Source of the DNA: Bacillus mojavensis RO-H-1 = KCTC 3706
GTDB taxonomy: Bacteria; Bacillota; Bacilli; Bacillales; Bacillaceae
Assembly: GCF_000245335.1 (NCBI RefSeq)
Contig: NZ_JH600284.1
Coordinates: 434,001-498,000 of the forward strand
Length of the DNA stretch: 64,000 nt
Direction of reading: 5' to 3'
Part shown: positions 46,870 to 60,568 of the stretch, piece by piece
How positions within the stretch are numbered: position 1 is the first letter of the stretch
How the letters are laid out: every line of letters starts with the position of its first letter
Position numbers and translations under genes: made by a program
Notes under the pieces: generated by a model
Seen by the model: only the letters and a program-made list of their open reading frames with translations
What the model was told of the DNA's origin: nothing
Databases searched by the model: none

Positions 46870-48445
46870 TGAAACTATTTTCTCTATCAGTTTGTTGATG
46901 TCAATTGTGCTGCCATCCTCTTTACGATAGACAACATGCTTCTGGGAAAAATGAATCGGCGAATCGATCCCTGCTGCTGCTGCCAGATTAAACAGCCCCT
47001 CACGCAGCGAAATGACGTAGTTGCAGACACGGTGCTGCTTTTCCTCAACGCTCAGCGCTTTTTGCAGCTTCGGATCTGTTGTCGCAACGCCTGCCGGGCA
47101 TGTGTTGGTGTGGCATACGAGGGCGCGGATGCATCCGACTGAAAACATCATGCCGCGTGCAATGTTGACAAAGTCAGCGCCCAGAGCTAAAGCCACCGCG
47201 ATTTTGTCAGGGGTCAGCAGCTTTCCGGAAGCAAAAAGTTTCATACGGTCACGCAAGCCGTATTGTCTGAGCAGTGTATCAACGATAGGGAGCGCGGTCA
47301 TAATCGGGAGGCCGACTGTGTCGGCAAGCTCATAAAAGGAAGCACCGGTACCGCCTTCACTCCCGTCTATTGTTATAAAATCAGGATGTTTTCCGCTTTT
47401 CTGCATATAAGAAAAAAGCTCATGCAAGTCATCAGGCTGGCCTGCAACAATTTTAATGCCGACCGGCTTTTGACCGACGTCTCGCAGCTTTTCAATAAAA
47501 TCCAGCATTTCAGGTGTGCTTGAAAATTCATGAAAACGGTTTGGGCTGTCGATTGATTTTCCGGGTACGACATTCCGGATTTCCGCCACTTCCTCTGACA
47601 CTTTAGCGCCATCCACATGTCCGCCGCGGGTTTTCGCTCCTTGTGCGAGCTTCAGCTCAAACGCTTTTAATTTGGTCAAGCCGGCTTTTCTTTTTGAATT
47701 CCTCCCACGAAAATTCCCCTTTTCTATTGCGCACGCCAAAAAGGCCGGGACCGATTTGGCAGATGATATCAGCACCTCCCTTTAAGTGATACTCAGACAA
47801 TCCGCCTTCACCGGTATTCATCCAAGTGCCGCCAGCCTGGTGCAGCCCTTTTGACAGCGCTGTAATGGCGCGCTCCCCAAGTGAACCGTAGCTCATAGCG
47901 GATTGCCCGACTAATCCCTTCACATAGAAAGGCTTTTCGCATGTACTCCCGCCGATGACTTGAACATCATCTGGATGGAGATAATACGGATCAGCCTTAA
48001 TATGTTCGGCATGTTCGCTGCGTCTAAACAGATTGTCCGAATCGATTTTATAGATGTGGGTTTCGATTTTCGGAGACTGGCTCACACGCAATTCTTCTTT
48101 TTGTTTTGGGAAAAGGGCGTTTCGGATATAATAGCCCGGTTGATCAAAATCTCTTACCGAGCCGAAACCCATCATTCTGCTTTTATATTTTCCGGAAATG
48201 ACAGTTTGCTCATATTCTTTTCGTGAAAAAGGCTGTTCCTCATTGTCATTGCTGAATAAATACTGCCGCAGCTCCGGTCCGATTTTTTCAAAAATATAGC
48301 GAAACCTTCCAATGACAGGATAATTGCGGAGGATCGAATGCTCCTGCTGTTTTTCGTCCTTTATGTAGATCCAGACAAACAATGCGATGGGGATAACGAT
48401 AATCCCGATGATAAATGCAATAAGTGCAATGATCATGTATTCCAT
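46867..48445 (-). pseudogene. yerD: yerD, glutamate-synthase-like membrane protein, split by a frameshift
   Basis: The span is 1579 nt, one more than the 526 codons of the intact 525-aa YerD. From the ATG at 48445 (AAAGGGAGGCTAACAG before it) the first frame gives a membrane helix, then the GltS-like FMN domain (VIGGSTCEKPFYVKGLVGQS) up to WEEFKKK. It then reads into an early stop at 47657. The second frame continues as AGLTKLKAFELKLAQG through TIDGSEGGTG and the CHTNTCPAGVATTDP region to the normal end. Removing one A in the minus-strand AAAAAGAAAAGCC (47684-47695) restores the frame. A sequencing error is possible. Confidence 0.88.
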
Positions 48446-48530
48446 CTGTTAGCCTCCCTTTTTATGTAACCATTTCCACTGTTGGAGCGTTTCCAAACAA
48501 TAGAAAATATTACTGTCTGTTTCTATAAAA

Positions 48531-48556
48531 AGAGAGCGGAACAGCCGCTTTTTTTC
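48531..48556. terminator. Orphan hairpin with T run between yerD and pcrB
   Basis: AGCGG, loop AACAG and CCGCT, then TTTTTTT on the plus strand. A/G and T pairs can extend the stem. No gene ends here; yerD and pcrB are divergent. It could end a short plus-strand transcript or reduce read-through. Confidence 0.45.
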
Positions 48557-48676
48557 TGCGGAATCAAAACACCTTTTTCAGTGAATAACGAGAATGACGG
48601 CTTTTTCCGTTTTTCCGCGCTATGTGAATTTGTTATAATGTTTAAATGGTAAGAAACGAATGGAGGAACGGATGAC

Positions 48677-49363
48677 GTGTACGATGTAACGGAGTGGAAG
48701 CATGTCTTTAAACTCGATCCAAATAAAGATTTGCCTGATGAACAGCTGGAGATTCTTTGTGAGTCAGGGACTGATGCGGTCATTATCGGAGGAAGCGATG
48801 GTGTAACGGAGGATAATGTCCTGCGGATGCTGTCTCAGGTGAGACGGTTTTTGGTGCCGTGTGTCCTTGAGGTGTCAGCGATTGAAGCGATTGTCCCCGG
48901 CTTTGACTTATATTTTATTCCAAGTGTATTAAACAGCAAAAATCCGGATTGGATTGTCGGAATGCATCAGAAGGCCATGAAGGAATATGGAGAACTGATG
49001 TCGATGGAAGAAATCGTGGCGGAGGGCTACTGTATCGTAAATCCTGATTGCAAAGCCGCGGCTTTAACGGAGGCGGACACCAATCTGAATCATGACGATA
49101 TCATCGCCTATGCGCGCGTGTCTGAGCTGCTGCAGCTTCCGATTTTCTATCTGGAATACAGCGGCGCTCTTGGGGACATAGAAGCCGTGAAGAAAACGAA
49201 GGCTGTATTGCAATCGTCCACCATGTTTTACGGAGGCGGCATCAAAGATGCGGAGACGGCGAAACAGTATGCCGAGCACGCGGATGTCATTGTGGTGGGC
49301 AACGCTGTATATGAGGATTTTGATGAAGCGCTGAAGACAGTAGCAGCTGTCAAAGGCGAGTAG
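48677..49363 (+). CDS. pcrB: Heptaprenylglyceryl phosphate synthase PcrB
   Basis: A 228-aa TIM-barrel prenyltransferase that moves a heptaprenyl chain onto glycerol-1-phosphate, the bacterial relative of archaeal GGGP synthase. Phosphate-binding glycines lie in AVIIGGSDGVTEDN near residue 35, MFYGGGIKDAETA near 185 and VIVVGNAVYED near 207; LEYSGALGD is a family motif. GTG start after GGAGGAACGGATGAC. It lies 59 bp before pcrA in one operon. Confidence 0.95.
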   Translation: MYDVTEWKHVFKLDPNKDLPDEQLEILCESGTDAVIIGGSDGVTEDNVLRMLSQVRRFLVPCVLEVSAIEAIVPGFDLYFIPSVLNSKNPDWIVGMHQKAMKEYGELMSMEEIVAEGYCIVNPDCKAAALTEADTNLNHDDIIAYARVSELLQLPIFYLEYSGALGDIEAVKKTKAVLQSSTMFYGGGIKDAETAKQYAEHADVIVVGNAVYEDFDEALKTVAAVKGE

Positions 49364-49422
49364 CGAAATGTACGGATTTGGTTTATGATAGAACATATGT
49401 TTGTATAGGCGGGTGACGAATT

Positions 49423-53672
<4,250 letters not shown>

Positions 53673-53687
53673 GAGGAGTGTTTTCTA

Positions 53688-54878
53688 TTGAAAAAGACGT
53701 TGGTAATGGCGGCAACGGCGGCAGTGTTGATGCTGTCTGCCTGTTCGTCAGGTTTTGGGGGGAAGAAGGAGGAAGAGATTACGCAAAAAACGGCGAAATC
53801 GTCAGAAAAAGCGATTATCCCGAAATACAATATCTCTGACTCCTATTACAAAATGGTGCTTCCGTTTAAAGCGGGGAAAGCACGAGGCCTGACAACGGAA
53901 CAGCTGAATACAAGACTTGATATTGATGAGTTTGAAACGGGACTGATGCGCCTTGCCCAAGACTCTTTCTCGACAGACGATTATCTGTTCCAAGAAGGAC
54001 AATATTTAGATGAAGATACAGTATTAAGCTGGCTGGCTCGGAAAAAAACAGGCTCTGATCTGAAAAAAGCCCAAAAAGAAAATAAAAACTTTAAAAACGA
54101 AGGTCTGAACCCAGCGCTCCCTAGCTCTGGCTCAACAGAAGAGAAAAACGAAAGCAGTCCGGTTTATTTAGCTTCTATGCTGGAACATGATTACTTAGTC
54201 AGAAAAGACAAGAATTCCATCCAGCTTGGCGGCGTTATGATCGGGTTGGCGTTAAATTCAGTGTATTACTACCGCGAGAAAACAGGCGACCCTCAAAAAG
54301 AAGTGGAAATTGATAACAGCACACTCCGTAAACAGGGAGAAAAAATCGCGCAGGAGGTCATTAACCGCCTTCGCAAAAAAGACAACCTGAAGAATGTGCC
54401 GATTACGATTGCGCTTTACAAACAGGCGTCTAAAACATCCATCGTTCCCGGCAATTTTATCGCCAAAACAGAAGTCAAAGCAGGCTCCTCTGATATTTCA
54501 AACTGGGACGATGTAAATGAAAAATACGTCTTCTATCCGGCCGATACGAGCACTGCAGAGAAATATCCGGATGATACTGAAGTCTTTAAACGGTTCAAAA
54601 ACTCAATTGACAACTACTTCCCGAACTACACAGGTGTTGTCGGAACGGCCCTGTATGAAAACGATGAAATGAAGAAAATGAAAATCGAAATTCCGATGCA
54701 ATTCTACGGAAAGAGTGAAGTCGTCGCGTTTACCCAGTTTTTAACGGGTGAGGTCATGGACTACTACTCAAAGAGCTCACTAGATCTCGAAGTGGATATT
54801 ACATCCTCAGACGGCCAGGAAGCGGTCATTCTCCGTGATGCTGGCGATAAAGAGCCGACTGTTCACATTTATGACTGA
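53688..54878 (+). CDS. yerH: CamS-family lipoprotein YerH
   Basis: A 396-aa lipoprotein. The signal peptide is short and ends in the lipobox LSAC (Cys19). The mature protein belongs to the CamS family, whose enterococcal and staphylococcal signal peptides give sex pheromones. Family phrases include [20 protein letters not shown] and [13 protein letters not shown]. Its function in Bacillus is unknown. TTG start after AAGAGGAGTGTTTTCTA. Last gene of the pcrB operon. Confidence 0.92.
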   Translation: MKKTLVMAATAAVLMLSACSSGFGGKKEEEITQKTAKSSEKAIIPKYNISDSYYKMVLPFKAGKARGLTTEQLNTRLDIDEFETGLMRLAQDSFSTDDYLFQEGQYLDEDTVLSWLARKKTGSDLKKAQKENKNFKNEGLNPALPSSGSTEEKNESSPVYLASMLEHDYLVRKDKNSIQLGGVMIGLALNSVYYYREKTGDPQKEVEIDNSTLRKQGEKIAQEVINRLRKKDNLKNVPITIALYKQASKTSIVPGNFIAKTEVKAGSSDISNWDDVNEKYVFYPADTSTAEKYPDDTEVFKRFKNSIDNYFPNYTGVVGTALYENDEMKKMKIEIPMQFYGKSEVVAFTQFLTGEVMDYYSKSSLDLEVDITSSDGQEAVILRDAGDKEPTVHIYD

Positions 54879-54887
54879 TAAACATGC

Positions 54888-54923
54888 AAAACCCTTGTGC
54901 CATTGTGGCCCGAGGGTTTTTTT
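54888..54923 (+). terminator. Terminator of the pcrB-pcrA-ligA-yerH operon
   Basis: AAAACCCT and AGGGTTTT outer arms with an internal GTGCCATTGTGGC part, then TTTTT. Confidence 0.85.
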
Positions 54924-54944
54924 GTGTTACAATTAACAGTATAA

Positions 54945-54963
54945 GGAAACCGCAACCGTTTCC
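54945..54963. promoter_or_regulatory. Perfect inverted repeat upstream of yerI
   Basis: GGAAAC, seven bases, GTTTCC. It overlaps the end of a possible -10 (TATAAG, 54940-54945), so it could be an operator. No known regulator is assigned. Confidence 0.3.
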
Positions 54964-55059
54964 GCTTCTGCCGAAACAAAAACCAAATGGGGGTATGTTG
55001 ATGCTGGAAATCGTGTGAAAACAATAGAAGAAATCAAAAGCATAGAAAGGGAGATAAAC

Positions 55060-56061
55060 GTGCATAAAGAAATCAAGAAAGTATTTCGTGAGGAGAAGGT
55101 TTTGGCAGAGGCTGCGGAGAGATACGGTTTTTCAAGAAATCAGGTACGTTTTCTGGCTGATGCCGAAAACTATGTATATGAGTTTATAAAAGATAATGAA
55201 CCTTATATTTTAAAGGTTACCCATACAATTCGCAGATCGGCTGATTATATGATGGGTGAAATGGAGTGGCTCCGTCATCTAGATGAAGGCGGGCTTTCAG
55301 TCGCAAAACCGATTTTGTCGCTAAACGGCACAGAGGTTGAAGAAGTGTCTGACGGCAGCGGTGGAGCATTTTTATTGCGAGCCTATGAGAAGGCGCCGGG
55401 GCACAAAGTGGACGAATCCGACTGGAATGAAACCCTATTTTTTGAGCTTGGCAGATACACAGGGAAAATGCACAGCTTGACAAAAAGCTACAAGCTCAAC
55501 AATCCTGCTTTTAAAAGACAAGAGTGGGATGAAGAAGAGCAGCTGATGCTTAGAAAATACGTGCCGGAAGACCAGACTCAGGTGTTTCAGCAGGCCGATG
55601 AGCTAATGAATGAACTGCGCCAATTACCAAAAAGCAGGGACAGCTATGGCTTGGTTCATGCAGACCTCCACCATGGCAATTTTAACTGGGACCAAGGGAA
55701 AATCACAACATTTGATTTTGATGACATCGGATACAATTGGTTTGTCAATGATATTAGCATTCTTCTTTATAATGTGCTGTGGTACCCGGTCGTTCCATAT
55801 GAAAATAAAGTCGTGTTTACAGAGGAATTTATGACGCACTTTATGAACGGATACAGAGAGGAAAATAATCTTGATGCTTCGTGGCTGAAAAGAATACCTG
55901 ATTTTCTCCGCCTGCGTCACATGCTGATATACGGACTGCTGCATCAAATGTTTGATCTTAACTCAATAGGCACAGAAGAAAAAGAAATGCTGGCCGGTTT
56001 CAGAAGGGATATAGAAAACCGCACGCCGATCACAGAATTTGATTTTTCTAAGCTCGTCTAG
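55060..56061 (+). CDS. yerI: Phosphotransferase-fold protein YerI (aminoglycoside/homoserine kinase-like)
   Basis: A 333-aa protein of the APH/ChoK kinase fold. The catalytic loop is LVHADLHHGNFNWD near residue 201, and the metal motif TFDFDDIGYNWFVNDIS near 218. It resembles the Ser/Thr kinase SrkA and the spore-coat CotS group. The substrate is unknown. GTG at 55060 has AGAAAGGGAGATAAAC in front; a longer in-frame ATG at 55015 has no ribosome site. Monocistronic by context. Confidence 0.83.
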   Translation: MHKEIKKVFREEKVLAEAAERYGFSRNQVRFLADAENYVYEFIKDNEPYILKVTHTIRRSADYMMGEMEWLRHLDEGGLSVAKPILSLNGTEVEEVSDGSGGAFLLRAYEKAPGHKVDESDWNETLFFELGRYTGKMHSLTKSYKLNNPAFKRQEWDEEEQLMLRKYVPEDQTQVFQQADELMNELRQLPKSRDSYGLVHADLHHGNFNWDQGKITTFDFDDIGYNWFVNDISILLYNVLWYPVVPYENKVVFTEEFMTHFMNGYREENNLDASWLKRIPDFLRLRHMLIYGLLHQMFDLNSIGTEEKEMLAGFRRDIENRTPITEFDFSKLV

Positions 56062-56065
56062 AACG

Positions 56066-56099
56066 AAAAAAGCCAATGGGAATGCCCCATTGGCTTTTA
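56066..56099. terminator. Bidirectional terminator between yerI and sapB
   Basis: AAAAGCCAATGGG, loop AATG and CCCCATTGGCTTTT. It separates the convergent stops of yerI and sapB. Confidence 0.92.
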
Positions 56100-56795
56100 T
56101 AATGTATCGCACTTCACGCCGACTACACCTTCAATGTCTTTTATATCATAGTAGACATCGGTCGTGTATCTGTTTTTATGGACACGGACCTTGACTTCCA
56201 TGATCGGAAATTCTTTTTCATGAAGGTCATCGATTCGGACGGAGTGTGTCTTAATGTTTCTTCTTTTCATTTCTTTTAAAATCTCTGTCATTTTGTTTTT
56301 ATCGGAAAGTGACATTCTGATGCGGATGTCTTTTTCCTGCAGACGGTCTGGACCGATTTTTCTGACCGCCCACGGCAGAAATTCAACGCTGATCAGGATG
56401 AACAGAAGGCTGGCAAAGGCTTCTTTATAAAATCCCGCTCCGGTTGCAAGTCCGAGCCCGGCCGCACCCCAAATCATAGCCGATGTGGTTAAGCCGGAAA
56501 TGACATCGTTGCTCTTCCGCAAAATAACACCCGCTCCGATAAACCCGACACCGGAGATGATTTGCGCCGGCAAACGCAGCGGATCCATCATGATGCGGTA
56601 GTATTTAGGGAAATGATATGCCGCGTTAATACTGACGATCGTCAGCATGCATGAGCTGACGGCGATAACAATACAGGTTTTTAACCCGAGCGGTTTATTC
56701 TTCAGCTCGCGCTCCAGCCCGATGACCATGCCAATTAAAGTGGCAATGCCCAATTTTAATAAAATATCAGGATCAATATACCAGCTCAACAGCAA
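56097..56795 (-). CDS. sapB: MgtC/SapB-family membrane protein
   Basis: A 232-aa protein with four to five membrane helices in the first 140 residues. The family signature GMVIGLERELKNKPLGLKT lies near residues 21-39, and PAQIISGVGFIGAGVILR near 77. A cytosolic C-terminal ACT-like domain follows. MgtC-type proteins act in Mg2+ limitation and ATP-synthase control in other bacteria; in B. subtilis, sapB was named for a mutation that affects sporulation alkaline phosphatase. Located between yerI and opuE, as in 168. Confidence 0.9.
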   Translation of the reverse strand: MLLSWYIDPDILLKLGIATLIGMVIGLERELKNKPLGLKTCIVIAVSSCMLTIVSINAAYHFPKYYRIMMDPLRLPAQIISGVGFIGAGVILRKSNDVISGLTTSAMIWGAAGLGLATGAGFYKEAFASLLFILISVEFLPWAVRKIGPDRLQEKDIRIRMSLSDKNKMTEILKEMKRRNIKTHSVRIDDLHEKEFPIMEVKVRVHKNRYTTDVYYDIKDIEGVVGVKCDTL

Positions 56796-56866
56796 CTTCC
56801 CCCTTATCTATGGTGTTTTTAAATAAATATGATTTTCTCACAGTATTTATCGCAAAACAAGGGCAC

Positions 56867-56898
56867 AAAAGCCACCAAGCAGCGCTTGATGGCTTTTT
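56867..56898 (-). terminator. Terminator of opuE
   Basis: On the minus strand AAAAGCCATCAAGC, loop GCT and GCTTGGTGGCTTTT (one G-U pair). Confidence 0.85.
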
Positions 56899-56900
56899 GA

Positions 56901-58379
56901 TTATTTTTTGCGCTTTAACAGTTTTTCCATAACACCGAATAATCGGTAAGAGGCTTTTGCAGGCCGCTTCGTGATCATGCTGACGATAATGCCGGCAATC
57001 ATACTGAGGATAAACCCAGGGATGATTTCGTACACGCCGGTTGATTTTGCCAGGCCGGTTGTAATCCAAATCAACACGGTCGCAGCCCCGACAATCATCG
57101 CAGCAAGTGCGCCCCATTCGTTCATCCGCTTCCAATACAGGCTGAGCAGAATTGCAGGCCCGAAAGCTGAACCGAAGCCGGCCCACGCGTATCCGACCAA
57201 ATCAAGAATGGTGCTGCTCGGATTCAATGATAAGAGAACCGCAATAACAGCTATCACTAAGACGGACAGACGTCCGATCATGACCAATTCTTTATCGGAA
57301 GCTTTTCGTCTGAAAAACGTCCGGTATAAATCCTCTGTTACAGCACTTGCTGTTACCAAGAGCTGTGAGGAGATGGAACTCATGATGGCAGCCAAAATAG
57401 CTGACAACAAGAAACCAGTGATTAAAGGGTGGAACAAGATTTTAGAGAAGATAATGAATATCATCTCCGGATCCTTTACAGCAACACCGAATTTATGGGC
57501 ATAAGCAACACCTATTAAACCAGTCAGCACGGAACCAAGCACTGAAATAACCATCCAGCTCATGCCGATTCGGCGTGCAGGCTTTAAATCTTTAATGTTT
57601 TTAATCGCCATAAATCGGACGATAATATGAGGCTGGCCGTAGTAACCCAAGCCCCAGGCTAAATAGGAAATAATGCTAATGACGCTCGCGCCTTTAAAGA
57701 TATCCAACAGATTTGGGTTAACAGCGCTGATTTCATGGAAAGTCGGAGCAACGCCGCCCACATGGGTAAAAGCAACGATCGGCACAAGCACTAGTGCTGC
57801 AAACATGATCGCACCCTGCACGAAGTCAGTCAGACTGACAGCAAGGAAACCGCCAAATAGTGTATATAACACGACAACCGCGGTAGTCAGAAACAAGCCC
57901 AGTTTGTAATCCGCGCCAAAAGCAGATTCAAACAGCCGCCCTCCTGATACCATACCGGAAGAGGTATACAATGTGAAAAAGATCATAATGACCAAAGCAG
58001 ATACGATTTTCAGCAGTGATGAAGAATGCTGGAACCGTTTATCAAAGAAATCAGGAATCGTAATCGCGTCATCCGCCGCTTCCGTATAAGCACGCAGCCT
58101 TGGAGCCAGCAGCAAGTAGTTTGAGTACGCCCCGATGGTAAGACCTAAAGCAAGCCATAAGGTTGACAGCCCTGTCGCGAACATCGCGCCGGGAACACCC
58201 ATCAGCATCCATCCGCTCATATCCGCCGCTCCGGCAGACAAAGCAGTAACAAACGGCCCGAGACCTCTTCCTCCAAGCATGTAATCGTTAATATCAGTGG
58301 TTTTCTTAAATGCATACCAGCCGATTAACAGCATGGCAATAAAGTAAATTGCTAAAGAAATAATAATTTCAATACTCAC
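56901..58379 (-). CDS. opuE: Osmoregulated proline transporter OpuE (Na+/proline symporter)
   Basis: A 492-aa sodium:solute symporter of the PutP type with about thirteen helices. Helix 1-2 phrases are MLIGWYAFKKTTDINDYMLGG and GAADMSGWMLMGVPGA; the region SLTDFVQGAIMFAALVLVP near residue 188 is diagnostic. It imports proline for osmoprotection rather than catabolism. The sigma-B promoter and a cre-like site lie upstream in the gap shared with gatC. Confidence 0.93.
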   Translation of the reverse strand: MSIEIIISLAIYFIAMLLIGWYAFKKTTDINDYMLGGRGLGPFVTALSAGAADMSGWMLMGVPGAMFATGLSTLWLALGLTIGAYSNYLLLAPRLRAYTEAADDAITIPDFFDKRFQHSSSLLKIVSALVIMIFFTLYTSSGMVSGGRLFESAFGADYKLGLFLTTAVVVLYTLFGGFLAVSLTDFVQGAIMFAALVLVPIVAFTHVGGVAPTFHEISAVNPNLLDIFKGASVISIISYLAWGLGYYGQPHIIVRFMAIKNIKDLKPARRIGMSWMVISVLGSVLTGLIGVAYAHKFGVAVKDPEMIFIIFSKILFHPLITGFLLSAILAAIMSSISSQLLVTASAVTEDLYRTFFRRKASDKELVMIGRLSVLVIAVIAVLLSLNPSSTILDLVGYAWAGFGSAFGPAILLSLYWKRMNEWGALAAMIVGAATVLIWITTGLAKSTGVYEIIPGFILSMIAGIIVSMITKRPAKASYRLFGVMEKLLKRKK

Positions 58380-58513
58380 GTTTTACCCTCTCTTCATTTC
58401 TAATAATTTTGCATCACCTCTCAAATTGATGGTGCCAGTTAAGCAGCCTGGCGCAAGTGCGGCACAAAAGACATTCTTTTGCAGGTGCACTTGGTAACTT
58501 AACCTAACAAAGT

Positions 58514-58539
58514 ATTCCCACCCATTCAAGCGATGAAAC
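58514..58539 (-). promoter_or_regulatory. Sigma-B promoter of opuE
   Basis: On the minus strand GTTTCA, 14 bp, GGGAAT. The -10 matches the sigma-B consensus GGGWAW perfectly, and the -35 (GTTTAA) has one mismatch. Known opuE expression uses one sigma-A and one sigma-B promoter; I could not place the sigma-A one. The start would lie near 58505. Confidence 0.75.
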
Positions 58540-58588
58540 ATGGCCGCCCAACGGGAAATATCGGGGCAAACCAAGAAGGGAATAGAGA

Positions 58589-58602
58589 TTAAAACGCTTT
58601 CA
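58589..58602. promoter_or_regulatory. Candidate cre site in the opuE-gatC gap
   Basis: On the minus strand TGAAAGCGTTTTAA matches the CcpA consensus TGWAANCGNTNWCA at 13 of 14 positions. It is about 50 bp upstream of the sigma-B -35. The rest of the 412-bp gap shows no gene; a gatC promoter should lie near 58730-58760 but is not well defined. Confidence 0.4.
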
Positions 58603-58791
58603 AAAATAATTAAAGTAAAAATTTTCAGAAAAATATTTCGTTTCTCCTCCGGCTCTTTTTAGTATAAAATATATGGGGTATTGTCTCGAAAACACAGGCC
58701 CGCCCCAAGGCGTTTTGTTGCTTTAAAGGGCTTGTTTTTGATATGATCAGTATTATATGACTTAACGGAGAAATATGTGGAGGTGGATCAT

Positions 58792-59082
58792 ATGTCACGA
58801 ATTTCAATAGAAGAAGTAAAGCACGTTGCGCATCTTGCGAGACTTGCGATTACGGAAGAAGAAGCAAAAATGTTCACTGAACAGCTTGACAGCATCATTT
58901 CATTTGCCGAAGAGCTGAACGAGGTCAACACAGACAATGTGGAGCCTACAACTCACGTGCTGAAAATGAAAAATGTCATGAGAGAAGATGAAGCGGGTAA
59001 AGGTCTTCCGGTTGAGGATGTCATGAAAAATGCGCCTGACCACAAAGACGGCTATATTCGTGTGCCATCAATTCTGGACTAA
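58792..59082 (+). CDS. gatC: Asp/Glu-tRNA amidotransferase subunit C
   Basis: A 96-aa subunit that stabilises GatA. The typical N-terminus is [20 protein letters not shown], and the end is RVPSILD. GatCAB turns mischarged Glu-tRNA(Gln) into Gln-tRNA(Gln), since Bacillus lacks glutaminyl-tRNA synthetase. The ATG follows TGGAGGTGGATCAT and gives the known length; an upstream GTG in frame overlaps the ribosome site. Confidence 0.96.
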
Positions 59083-59097
59083 AGGAGGGACACAAGA

Positions 59098-60555
59098 ATG
59101 TCATTATTTGATCACAAAATCACAGAATTAAAACAGCTCATACATAAAAAAGAGATTAAGATTTCTGACCTGGTCGATGAATCTTATAAACGCATTCAAG
59201 CGGTTGATGATAAGGTACAAGCCTTTTTGGCATTAGATGAAGAAAAAGCGCGCGCATACGCAAAGGAGCTCGATGAGGCGGTTGACAGCCGTTCTGAGCA
59301 TGGTCTTCTCTTTGGGATGCCGATCGGCGTAAAAGATAATATCGTAACAAAAGGGCTGCGCACAACTTGCTCCAGCAAAATTCTTGAAAACTTTGACCCG
59401 ATCTACGACGCAACTGTCGTTCAGCGCCTTCAAGATGCTGAAGCGGTCACAATCGGAAAACTGAACATGGACGAGTTCGCCATGGGATCATCAACAGAAA
59501 ACTCAGCTTACAAGCTGACGAAAAACCCTTGGAACTTAGATACGGTTCCCGGCGGTTCAAGCGGCGGATCTGCGGCTGCGGTTGCTGCGGGAGAAGTTCC
59601 GTTCTCTCTTGGATCTGACACAGGCGGTTCCATCCGTCAGCCGGCCTCTTTCTGCGGCGTTGTCGGATTAAAGCCTACATACGGACGCGTATCCCGTTAC
59701 GGATTGGTCGCATTTGCGTCTTCATTAGACCAAATCGGGCCGATTACACGTACGGTTGAGGACAACGCATTCTTGCTGCAGGCCATTTCAGGTGTTGATA
59801 AAATGGACTCTACAAGCGCAAATGTAGACGTTCCAGATTTTCTTTCTTCATTAACTGGTGACATCAAAGGATTGAAAATCGCTGTTCCAAAAGAATATCT
59901 TGGCGAAGGCGTCGGCAAAGAAGCGAGAGAATCTGTTCTTGCAGCGCTCAACGTTCTAGAAGGCCTTGGCGCTACATGGGAAGAAGTATCTCTTCCGCAC
60001 AGTAAATACGCGCTTGCGACGTATTACCTGCTGTCATCTTCTGAAGCGTCTGCGAACCTTGCACGCTTTGACGGCATCCGCTACGGTTACCGCACAGACA
60101 ACGCGGAAAACCTGATCGACCTATACAAGCAAACGCGCGCTGAAGGCTTCGGAAATGAAGTGAAACGCCGCATCATGCTTGGAACATTCGCTTTAAGCTC
60201 AGGCTACTATGACGCGTACTATAAAAAGGCGCAAAAAGTGCGTACTTTAATTAAGAAAGACTTCGAAGACGTATTTGAGAAATATGATGTCATTGTTGGA
60301 CCAACTACACCGACACCTGCATTTAAAATCGGTGAAAACACGAAAGACCCGCTCACTATGTACGCTAACGATATCCTAACAATTCCGGTCAACCTTGCCG
60401 GCGTTCCGGGTATCAGCGTGCCATGCGGATTTGCAGACGGACTTCCGCTCGGCCTGCAAATCATCGGAAAACACTTTGACGAAAGCACTGTATACCGCGT
60501 CGCTCATGCATTTGAACAAGCGACAGACCATCATAAAGCAAAACCTGAATTGTAA
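59098..60555 (+). CDS. gatA: Asp/Glu-tRNA amidotransferase subunit A (amidase)
   Basis: A 485-aa amidase-signature enzyme that releases ammonia from glutamine for GatB. The Ser-cisSer-Lys triad is visible: Lys in IGVKDNI (about residue 79), and the two serines in [14 protein letters not shown] and [15 protein letters not shown]. Lies 15 bp after gatC with AAAGGAGGGACACAAG before it. Confidence 0.97.
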   Translation: MSLFDHKITELKQLIHKKEIKISDLVDESYKRIQAVDDKVQAFLALDEEKARAYAKELDEAVDSRSEHGLLFGMPIGVKDNIVTKGLRTTCSSKILENFDPIYDATVVQRLQDAEAVTIGKLNMDEFAMGSSTENSAYKLTKNPWNLDTVPGGSSGGSAAAVAAGEVPFSLGSDTGGSIRQPASFCGVVGLKPTYGRVSRYGLVAFASSLDQIGPITRTVEDNAFLLQAISGVDKMDSTSANVDVPDFLSSLTGDIKGLKIAVPKEYLGEGVGKEARESVLAALNVLEGLGATWEEVSLPHSKYALATYYLLSSSEASANLARFDGIRYGYRTDNAENLIDLYKQTRAEGFGNEVKRRIMLGTFALSSGYYDAYYKKAQKVRTLIKKDFEDVFEKYDVIVGPTTPTPAFKIGENTKDPLTMYANDILTIPVNLAGVPGISVPCGFADGLPLGLQIIGKHFDESTVYRVAHAFEQATDHHKAKPEL

Positions 60556-60568
60556 GGGGTGAAATGAA

